The notes beneath the pieces were generated by a model that was not told the origin of the DNA, searched no databases, and worked only from the letters and a program-made list of their open reading frames with translations. From Rhodothermales bacterium (GTDB taxonomy: Bacteria > Bacteroidota > Rhodothermia > Rhodothermales > UBA10348): a DNA stretch of 8,528 nt. Positions 1-5,774 of the stretch are shown in pieces (positions within the stretch are counted from its first letter, which is position 1; each line of letters starts with the position of its first letter). The position numbers and the translations under genes are program-made. The DNA is taken from assembly GCA_013003255.1 (NCBI GenBank), contig JABDJZ010000397.1, forward strand, positions 1-8,528. The letters are read 5' to 3'.

Positions 1-361
1 GATCCGGGTCCTGGATGGGCTCGAGGCCGGCGAAGAGATCGTGATCTCCGCTCAGTTCCTGCTGGATTCGGAGAGCCGCCTCCAGGAAGCGATTCAGAAG
101 ATGCTGGCCTCCCGCAACGGCCGTACCGCAGAGCCGGTGGACCACAGCATGATGGATCACGGCGCCATGGCGCCCACTCCAGAAGCGGAGCCGGTGGACC
201 ATAGCACCATGGATCACAGCACAATGGATCACGGCGCCATGTCAGCGCCAGCCGCGGACAGCACCGTGGACCACAGCATGATGGATCACGGCGCCATGCC
301 GGCGCCCGCCGCGGACAGCACCGTCGACCACAGCATGATGGATCACAAGCACCGCCCCTAG
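1..361 (+). CDS. CusB/CzcB-type RND efflux periplasmic adaptor, C-terminal part with His/Met-rich tail (5' end outside window)
   Basis: This is the last 119 codons of a membrane fusion protein; the frame is already open at base 2 and the start is off the window. The visible part opens with 'VLDGLEAGEEIVISAQFLLDSE', closely matching the end of the membrane-proximal domain of heavy-metal RND adaptors (the 'GL..GE.VV..g.FL.DSE' pattern of CusB/CzcB). Such adaptors sit in the periplasm, tether the inner-membrane pump to the outer-membrane channel and, in CusB, also pass metal to the pump. After a short helix ending near base 130, the chain changes to a low-complexity tail of about 76 residues with 10 His and 11 Met, built from DHS(M/T)MDHGAM-like units, which probably binds Cu(I)/Cu(II) or Ag(I). 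The TAG stop is one base upstream of the pump's ATG, so the two genes are surely one operon. The family call is firm; metal identity is inferred from the neighbouring pump. A CzcB-type Zn/Co adaptor is less likely. Confidence 0.88.
   Translation, partial: IRVLDGLEAGEEIVISAQFLLDSESRLQEAIQKMLASRNGRTAEPVDHSMMDHGAMAPTPEAEPVDHSTMDHSTMDHGAMSAPAADSTVDHSMMDHGAMPAPAADSTVDHSMMDHKHRP
131..358 (+). repeat. In-frame tandem repeat encoding DHS(M/T)MDHGAM metal-binding units
   Basis: About four copies of a 57-base (19-codon) unit lie at 131-187, 188-256 (expanded by an extra MDHST segment), 257-313 and 314-358 (cut short before KHRP and the stop). DNA similarity is high: 137-169 and 266-298 are the same 33 bases, and 251-289 matches 308-346 with one mismatch at a spacing of exactly 57. 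Each unit puts two His, two or three Met and two Asp in a short stretch, separated by Pro/Ala-rich spacers. The unit resembles the DHSxMxGM repeats known from the copper-binding proteins CopA and CopB of Pseudomonas. Near-identical units suggest recent duplication by slippage or unequal exchange. Confidence 0.9.
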
Positions 362-362
362 C

Positions 363-3300
363 ATGCTGGAACGCATCATAGACGCCTCGATCAGGAATCG
401 ATTCCTGGTGCTGATCCTGACCGTGCTCATTGCCGGCGCGGGAGTCTACTCGCTGCTCAACACCCCGGTTGATGCCATCCCGGACCTCAGCGATGTCCAG
501 GTTATTGTCTTCACCGAGTTTCCGGGCCAGGCCCCGCAGGTAGTCGAAGATCAGGTCACGTATCCGCTGACCACCTCGATGCTGGCCGTACCCTTCGCGA
601 AGGCCGTCCGGGGCTACTCGTTCTTCGGCTACTCGTTCGTCTACGTAATCTTTGAGGACGGCACGGACATGTACTGGGCGCGCAGCCGCGTGCTCGAGTA
701 TCTCAACTACGTCGCCGGGCGCCTCCCGCAGGGAATTACTCCGACGCTGGGTCCCGACGCGACCGGAGTTGGATGGGTCTATGAATACACGCTGGACGGC
801 GGGGACAAGTATGACCTCCAGGAATTGCGGTCGCTGCAGGATTGGTACCTGCGCTACGAACTGACCAGCGTAGAGGGTGTCGCCGAGGTGGCCAGTCTGG
901 GCGGGTTCGTCAAGCAGTACCAGGTCGAAGTCGACCCCAACAAACTTCTGGCGTACGACATCCCGCTCTCCCGTGTCCGGTCGGCCCTGGCGCGGAGCAA
1001 TAACGACGTAGGCGGCCGCCTGGTGGAGATGGGCGAAACGGAGTACATGGTCCGCGGTCTGGGATACTTCGAGTCACTTTCGGACGTTGAGGAGGTCCCG
1101 GTCGGAGTGGACCAGAACGGTACGCCCATCCTGGTCCGAAACATCGCCAACGTCCACCTTGGCCCGGAACTGCGGCGGGGATTGGCGGAATGGAATGGTG
1201 AGGGCGAAACCGTCGGCGGCATCGTGGTGATGCGCTACGGAGAGAACGCGCTGAAGACCATTGATGCCGTCAAGACCCGGCTGGCCGAACTACAGAAGGG
1301 TCTCCCCGAGGGTGTGACCATTCGAACGGCGTATGACCGGTCCGGCCTGATCGAACGCGCCATCGACAACCTCGAATTCAAGCTTATCGAGGAAAGCATC
1401 ATCGTGGCGCTGGTGGCGCTCCTTTTCCTGCTCCACGTCCGCAGCGCCTTTGTGGCCATCATCACGCTGCCGCTCGGCATCCTGATGGCGTTCATCGTCA
1501 TGCACTGGCAGGGGCTGAACGCCAACATCATGTCCCTCAGTGGAATTGCCATCGCCATTGGTGCCATGGTGGACGCTGCCATCGTGATGATTGAGAATGT
1601 GCATAAGCACATGGAGCGCGATGACGGGACGACCGACCACTGGGAGATCGTCGCGAGGGCCTCCAAGGAGGTCGGGCCCGCTCTGTTCTATTCGCTCCTG
1701 ATCATCACGCTTTCCTTCCTACCGGTCTTCACGCTCCAGGCGCAGGAAGGCCGGCTGTTCAGCCCGCTGGCGTTCACCAAGACCTACGCCATGGCGGCTG
1801 CCGCACTGCTCGCGGTGACGCTGGTGCCGGTCCTGATGGGATACCTTATTCGCGGCAAGGTGCTGCCCGAGGCCAGGAACCCCATCAACCGATTCCTGAT
1901 CGCGGTTTACAGGCCAATCATCCACGCGGTTCTTCGCTGGCGCTGGACCACGCTTGTGGTGGCAACCCTTGTCCTGGCGGTCAGCCTCATCCCTCTGCAA
2001 CGGCTGGGCTCGGAGTTCATGCCGCCGCTGGACGAGGGGGACCTGCTATACATGCCCACGACAGATCCCGGGCTGAGCATCACCAAGGCCCGAGAGCTCC
2101 TTCAGCAGACAGACCGGATCATCGCCAGCTTCCCCGAAGTGGAGTCTGTCTTCGGCAAGGTGGGCCGCGCGGAAACAGCTACTGATCCGGCCCCGCTCTC
2201 AATGATTGAGACGACCATCCGGCTCAAGCCCCGCGAAGAGTGGCGTGCCGGGATGACCTCGGACAAACTGATCGAGGAACTCGATGCGGCAATCCAGTTC
2301 CCGGGACTGACCAACGCCTGGACGATGCCCATCAAGACCCGCATCGACATGCTGTCTACCGGCATAAAGACGCCGGTCGGGATCAAGCTGACCGGACCAG
2401 ACCTTGAGGTGCTCTCGGAGTTGGGCCAGGAGGTTGCGGCCGTAGTTAGCGAACTGGAAGGGACTGTCAGCGCGTATCCGGACAAAACGGTCGGAGGACA
2501 CTTCCTGGACTACCGGGTGAAGCGGCAGGAGGCGGCGCGCTACGGCCTTACCGTAGGCGATGTCCAGGACGTCATCATGTCAGCCATCGGCGGCATGAAC
2601 GTGACCCAGACGGTAGAAGGACTGGAGCGGTACCCGGTGAACGTGCGCTACAGCCGAGAATTGCGCGACAACCTGCCGGCACTGCAACGGGTGTTGATCC
2701 CGACGCCAGCGGGAGCCCAAATCCCGCTGAGCTATGTGGCCGACTTCGAACTGGTCCAGGGGCCTCCGGTCATCAAGAGTGAGAATGCCCGGACCACCTC
2801 CTGGATCTACGTGGATATCCGGGGTATCGACATCGGCACCTACGTCCAGTCCGCGAAGCGCGTGGTGGAGGAAGAGATTGAGCTTCCCGACGGCTACGGT
2901 CTGGTCTGGAGTGGTCAGTACGAGTACATGGAGCGGGCGCAGGCCCGGCTCACAGTGGTCATTCCTGTGACGCTGCTGATCATCTTTGTACTTCTGTTCA
3001 TGAACTTCCAGTCGGTGACGGAGAGCCTCATTGTGATGCTGTCCCTCCCCTTCTCGGTGGTCGGCGGTATTTGGCTCATCTACCTTCTTGGGTACAACCT
3101 GAGCGTTGCGGTGGGGGTGGGATTCATCGCGCTGGCCGGAGTGGCCGCTGAGACCGGCGTCATCATGCTGATCTATCTGGACCAGTCCTACCGGGCAAGG
3201 ACCGCGCGCGGCGAGATGGTGAGACCGTCCGACCTTTATGCGGCCGTGATCGAGGGTGCGGTGGACCGCGTCCGGCCGAAGATCATGACGGTGGTCGCCA

Positions 3301-3503
3301 TCATGGCGGGACTGATTCCGATCATGTGGGGAACGGGCACCGGGTCCGAGGTCATGAAGCGTATTGCCGCCCCGATGATTGGAGGGATGGTTTCTTCGAC
3401 CGTGCTCACGCTCGTAGTCATCCCGGTGATCTACTACATGTGGCGTGTCCGGCCGCTGCGGAAGGATCCCGGGACCGCGTTGGAAGCGAGACTGGGCGGA
3501 TGA
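363..3503 (+). CDS. cusA: CusA-type Cu(I)/Ag(I) efflux RND transporter
   Basis: The product has 1046 residues, almost the length of E. coli CusA (1047), and is the proton-driven inner-membrane pump of a tripartite heavy-metal exporter. The layout is standard RND: TM1 near 13-33, a large periplasmic part, TM2-TM7 near 340-546, a second periplasmic part, and TM8-TM12 near 864-1027. The signature 'GAMVDAAIVMIEN' lies at 400-412. By alignment with E. coli CusA as I recall it, the three-methionine metal site (M573, M623, M672) corresponds to M564, M614 and M663 (in LLYM, APLSM and RIDMLSTGIK), which favours Cu(I)/Ag(I) over Zn/Co. Relay methionines appear at M390, M402, M409, M477, M492, M745 and M998, but the equivalent of M271 is Leu270. 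The proton-relay residues match D404, E930 and K973. The ATG follows the adaptor stop by one base, implying coupled translation. An Ag-specific SilA role cannot be separated from CusA by sequence alone. Confidence 0.95.
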   Translation: MLERIIDASIRNRFLVLILTVLIAGAGVYSLLNTPVDAIPDLSDVQVIVFTEFPGQAPQVVEDQVTYPLTTSMLAVPFAKAVRGYSFFGYSFVYVIFEDGTDMYWARSRVLEYLNYVAGRLPQGITPTLGPDATGVGWVYEYTLDGGDKYDLQELRSLQDWYLRYELTSVEGVAEVASLGGFVKQYQVEVDPNKLLAYDIPLSRVRSALARSNNDVGGRLVEMGETEYMVRGLGYFESLSDVEEVPVGVDQNGTPILVRNIANVHLGPELRRGLAEWNGEGETVGGIVVMRYGENALKTIDAVKTRLAELQKGLPEGVTIRTAYDRSGLIERAIDNLEFKLIEESIIVALVALLFLLHVRSAFVAIITLPLGILMAFIVMHWQGLNANIMSLSGIAIAIGAMVDAAIVMIENVHKHMERDDGTTDHWEIVARASKEVGPALFYSLLIITLSFLPVFTLQAQEGRLFSPLAFTKTYAMAAAALLAVTLVPVLMGYLIRGKVLPEARNPINRFLIAVYRPIIHAVLRWRWTTLVVATLVLAVSLIPLQRLGSEFMPPLDEGDLLYMPTTDPGLSITKARELLQQTDRIIASFPEVESVFGKVGRAETATDPAPLSMIETTIRLKPREEWRAGMTSDKLIEELDAAIQFPGLTNAWTMPIKTRIDMLSTGIKTPVGIKLTGPDLEVLSELGQEVAAVVSELEGTVSAYPDKTVGGHFLDYRVKRQEAARYGLTVGDVQDVIMSAIGGMNVTQTVEGLERYPVNVRYSRELRDNLPALQRVLIPTPAGAQIPLSYVADFELVQGPPVIKSENARTTSWIYVDIRGIDIGTYVQSAKRVVEEEIELPDGYGLVWSGQYEYMERAQARLTVVIPVTLLIIFVLLFMNFQSVTESLIVMLSLPFSVVGGIWLIYLLGYNLSVAVGVGFIALAGVAAETGVIMLIYLDQSYRARTARGEMVRPSDLYAAVIEGAVDRVRPKIMTVVAIMAGLIPIMWGTGTGSEVMKRIAAPMIGGMVSSTVLTLVVIPVIYYMWRVRPLRKDPGTALEARLGG

Positions 3504-3527
3504 TTTCAACCGCTGGTGGCGGCAATC

Positions 3528-4751
3528 ATGACTGACAGGTCCATCAGGCTGGGGCTCAGCCAGAACTGGAGGCAGTTTTCTCTCCTGGTCCTCGTCAACG
3601 CCTTCGTAGGCGGCATGGTGGGTCTGGAACGCGCCGTCTTGCCCTTGTTGGCCGAGGACGAGTTCGGGCTCGCTTCCCGCGCTGCGATTCTGTCCTTCAT
3701 TGCTTCCTTCGGACTGGCCAAAGCGCTTTCCAACCTGGCCGCCGGCCACCTGGGGGATCGGTTTGGACGAAAGGCCGTCCTCGTGGCGGGCTGGGTCGCC
3801 GGGCTTCCGGTTCCGCTCATCGTCATCTGGGCCCCCACCTGGGAGTGGGTGGTCTTCGCCAACGTCCTGCTTGGCGTGAACCAGGGGCTTGCGTGGTCCA
3901 TGACGGTCATCATGAAGATTGACCTCGTGGGTCCGCAGCGCCGTGGCTTGGCCCTTGGCCTGAATGAGGCGGCCGGCTACATCGCGGTCTCGATAGCGGC
4001 GGCCGCTGCAGGGTACGTGGCTGCAGCCCACGCACTTCGGCCTGAGCCGTTTCTCATCGGCCTTGGCCTTGCCGTAGCAGGTCTCCTGGTATCCATCGTT
4101 TTCGTCCGGGATACCAGGGACCACGTTGCACTGGAGGCCCGGGACCACGCCACCGACACTGCAGACCTCCCGTTCAGCCAAGTCTTTCGCCTGACCAGTT
4201 GGGAAAACCGAACGCTCTTCGGAGTATCCCAGGCCGGACTCATCAACAACATGAATGATGGGCTGGCTTGGGGAATTTTCCCCCTCTACTACGCGAGTCT
4301 GGGCCTCAGCATTGCTGAAATTGGAGTCCTGGCAGCCGTGTACCCGGCGGTATGGGGACTGGCGCAGTTGGGAACGGGTGCGTGGTCAGACCGAATCGGC
4401 AGGCGACCGCTCATTGTCGGGGGCATGCTCGTGCAGGCCCTCGGAATAGCCACGATGCTGATGGGCTCGGACACCTGGATTCTTGCCGCGTCGATGGTGC
4501 TGCTTGGGATTGGAACCGCAATGGTCTACCCAACCCTCCTGGCGGCCATCGGCGATGTAGCTCACCCATCATGGCGAGGGACGTCGGTGGGTGTCTACCG
4601 CCTCTGGCGCGACGGTGGATACGTGGTCGGGGCGCTCGTGGCCGGATTCACGGCAGACCTCTTTGGACTCACCACCGCCATCGCCGTGGTGGGGGCCATG
4701 ACCTTCTGCTCCGGGCTCGTCGCAGCGTTTGCCATTCGGGAGACGCGGTAG
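3528..4751 (+). CDS. MFS transporter, 12 predicted helices, substrate unknown
   Basis: The product has 407 residues from this ATG and is a major facilitator superfamily permease of usual length. The superfamily loop 2-3 motif appears as 'GHLGDRFGRK' (73-82), and its second-half counterpart as 'GTGAWSDRIGRRP' (282-294), with hydrophobic segments before and after consistent with 6+6 helices and a central hydrophilic loop near 194-220. Polar residues in the helix after that loop ('INNMNDGLAWG', about 239-249) could line the transport path. The conserved-looking 'MVYPTLLAAIGDVAHPSWRG' lies near 332-351. I chose ATG 3528 because the G-rich GGTGGCGG ends five bases before it. An in-frame GTG at 3516 would add four residues but has no ribosome site. 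The gene starts 24 bases after the cusA stop on the same strand, so co-transcription is likely. There is no His-rich tail as in NreB-type nickel exporters, and I see no clear Met pairs like those of the copper importer CcoA. Export or import of a metal complex or of an unrelated drug are both open. Confidence 0.9.
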   Translation: MTDRSIRLGLSQNWRQFSLLVLVNAFVGGMVGLERAVLPLLAEDEFGLASRAAILSFIASFGLAKALSNLAAGHLGDRFGRKAVLVAGWVAGLPVPLIVIWAPTWEWVVFANVLLGVNQGLAWSMTVIMKIDLVGPQRRGLALGLNEAAGYIAVSIAAAAAGYVAAAHALRPEPFLIGLGLAVAGLLVSIVFVRDTRDHVALEARDHATDTADLPFSQVFRLTSWENRTLFGVSQAGLINNMNDGLAWGIFPLYYASLGLSIAEIGVLAAVYPAVWGLAQLGTGAWSDRIGRRPLIVGGMLVQALGIATMLMGSDTWILAASMVLLGIGTAMVYPTLLAAIGDVAHPSWRGTSVGVYRLWRDGGYVVGALVAGFTADLFGLTTAIAVVGAMTFCSGLVAAFAIRETR

Positions 4752-4788
4752 CCCCGGTTGGAAGCGCGACGGCCGGCGCGGCTACCGC
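4745..4788. terminator. Inverted repeat shared by two convergent gene ends; possible bidirectional 3' hairpin
   Basis: GCGGTAGCC (4745-4753) is exactly complementary to GGCTACCGC (4780-4788). Inside it a second pairing is possible between CCGG at 4754-4757 and CCGG at 4773-4776, with a three-base bulge (4777-4779) and a 15-base loop. The left arm contains the MFS stop TAG (4749-4751) and the right arm contains the NYN stop (4782-4784 on the minus strand), so the stem could form at both transcript ends. There is no T-run on either side, so this is not a classical intrinsic terminator; it may pause polymerase, protect 3' ends or be chance. Confidence 0.4.
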
Positions 4789-5558
4789 CCGCGAGTACGA
4801 GCGCTCAGAATCCTGTAACCACCGGAGGCCTTGTCCTTTTCGATCTCCAGGAAGCCGCGACTTGCGCCGTCCTCCAGCAACTCGCTGAAACCGGCGTAGC
4901 CAAAGTAGCCTTCGGAGAAGTTGGGCTGCTTCCGCTTGAATACCTGCTTGACGTGGGAGGCCCAAACCGCCTCGCCGCGGTCATCAATCATGGAATGCGC
5001 CGTTCCCGCCAGTCGCTTGAACATGCGGTTGCGCGAGGGCTTGCCGTCAGGCTTCTCTGACTTGTCGGGGGCCGGTTCGTCCTCCGCCTTCCCTTTGGCC
5101 AACTCGTCGTAGTACCAGAAATCATCGCAGCTCTCAATGAGCAGCTTCGAACTGGAGTTGCGCACACCAATGCCGATCACGCGCTTCCCGTATTCGCGCA
5201 GCTTGCCAACAAGAGGCGTGAAGTCACTGTCCCCGGTGATTAAGGCGAAGGTATCGATGTGCGGGCGCGTGTTGCAGAGGTCGAGTGCGTCCACGACCAT
5301 GCGGATGTCCGCCGAGTTCTTGCCGGACCAACGGGCGTGCGGGATCTCCACCAGCACAAATCCCGCCTCGTGGAGCGGCCGACGTGAGTCCTGGTACCGA
5401 TGCCAGTCACAATAGGCGTTCTTGACCAGGATGCGTCCCTTTTCCAGGAGACGCTCTATGACCAGTTCCACATCGAAGTCCGGACCGGGCAGGTCCTTGA
5501 GGCCGAGCGCTACGTTCTCAAAATCAACGTAGACGGCGAGCGCTTTGTCTGAATCCAT
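4782..5558 (-). CDS. NYN (PIN-like, LabA/DUF88) domain protein with C-terminal OST-HTH/LOTUS-like domain; putative ribonuclease
   Basis: The product has 258 residues and looks cytoplasmic, with no signal peptide or membrane helix. Residues about 6-152 form an NYN domain: 'VYVDFEN' (9-15) carries the first acidic residue D12, 'KNSADIRMVVD' (80-90) supplies D84, and 'ITGDSDFTPLV' (107-117) supplies D110 and D112. These are the acidic metal-binding positions of NYN/PIN nucleases, so the active site looks intact. A charged Glu/Asp/Lys/Pro linker (about 155-176) leads to a C-terminal domain (about 178-252) with 'PNFSEGYFGYAGFSELLED' and 'GGYRIL', matching the OST-HTH/LOTUS fold found at the C-terminus of LabA-like proteins and thought to bind RNA. 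The expected role is RNA cleavage or RNA-based regulation; no target can be inferred. It is transcribed convergently to the MFS gene and divergently from the protease, so it is probably monocistronic. No Shine-Dalgarno is visible before ATG 5558, which is not unusual for the FCB group. Confidence 0.9.
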   Translation of the reverse strand: MDSDKALAVYVDFENVALGLKDLPGPDFDVELVIERLLEKGRILVKNAYCDWHRYQDSRRPLHEAGFVLVEIPHARWSGKNSADIRMVVDALDLCNTRPHIDTFALITGDSDFTPLVGKLREYGKRVIGIGVRNSSSKLLIESCDDFWYYDELAKGKAEDEPAPDKSEKPDGKPSRNRMFKRLAGTAHSMIDDRGEAVWASHVKQVFKRKQPNFSEGYFGYAGFSELLEDGASRGFLEIEKDKASGGYRILSARTRGR

Positions 5559-5695
5559 GGGGGTCTGACAGGGGGCGGACGGACGGTGTTCCGACTACTC
5601 AGGGTCTTCGCTCCGCGCAGGACGAGATCCGAGGAGCATCAGTAATGCGATTTCCCCGATGGGCTCTGCCTCGACCGCGCGTAATCGATAACCAG

Positions 5696-5709
5696 CGGCC
5701 TTCAGGCCG
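5696..5709. repeat. Short perfect hairpin, CGGCC-TTCA-GGCCG
   Basis: Five G/C pairs (5696-5700 with 5705-5709) close a four-base TTCA loop, and a G-T pair (5695/5710) can extend it. There is no T-tract on either side, so it is not an intrinsic terminator. It lies 65 bases upstream of the protease start and could be part of its 5' leader or a protein site. Confidence 0.35.
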
Positions 5710-5713
5710 TGAG

Positions 5714-5734
5714 AACCTCGTAGATTCGGAGGTT
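5714..5734. repeat. Inverted repeat AACCTC / GAGGTT with nine-base loop
   Basis: AACCTC (5714-5719) pairs perfectly with GAGGTT (5729-5734) around a nine-base spacer. GAGAA (5711-5715) could alternatively pair with TTCTC (5741-5745). It sits about 40 bases before the protease start; an operator or leader hairpin is possible, but chance is not excluded. Confidence 0.25.
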
Positions 5735-5774
5735 GGTCGATTCTCCTCCCCACTTGACCCCGCGACAGGCGTTG

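Larger units (their letters stand above)
5559..5774. other. Divergent intergenic region between the NYN gene and the secreted protease
   Basis: This 216-base stretch must hold the 5' ends of both flanking transcripts unless one has a distant promoter. I found no coding frame that looks real. Structures visible are a near-palindrome GTAATCGATAAC (5681-5692, ten of twelve positions symmetric), a short perfect hairpin at 5696-5709 and a six-pair stem at 5714-5734. No convincing sigma-70-like or Bacteroidota-type (TTTG / TAnnTTTG) promoter pair is present. TAGATTCG at 5721-5728 is one base off the -7 element but lacks the upstream TTTG. Confidence 0.6.

Noticed and set aside
131..358. Repeat tract considered as a CRISPR array or non-coding repeat
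   Set aside because: The units are in frame within the adaptor gene, vary by whole codons and have no unique spacers; they are a protein-level tandem repeat.
3516..3518. GTG at 3516 as the MFS start
   Set aside because: It adds only four residues and lacks a ribosome site, whereas ATG 3528 has a G-rich stretch at suitable spacing; it remains possible.
2580..4181. A 533-codon open frame on the minus strand across the cusA/MFS junction
   Set aside because: It is antisense to two genes with clear family motifs and intact frames. Its translation is rich in His, Arg, Asp, Gln, Gly and Pro with no recognisable domain, as expected for the complement of GC-rich code.
4352..4888. A 178-codon plus-strand frame overlapping the MFS and NYN gene ends
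   Set aside because: It is out of frame with the MFS gene, crosses into the convergent gene, and its translation is low-complexity Arg/Gly/His-rich with no family resemblance.
5721..5728. TAGATTCG as a Bacteroidota-type -7 promoter element for the protease
   Set aside because: It differs at one position from TAnnTTTG and no TTTG lies at the expected distance upstream, so it is too weak to list as a promoter.
5729..5737. GGAGGT-like sequence as the ribosome site of the protease
   Set aside because: It is about 40 bases before ATG 5775, far beyond usual spacing, and no suitable start codon follows it in the protease frame with a signal peptide.
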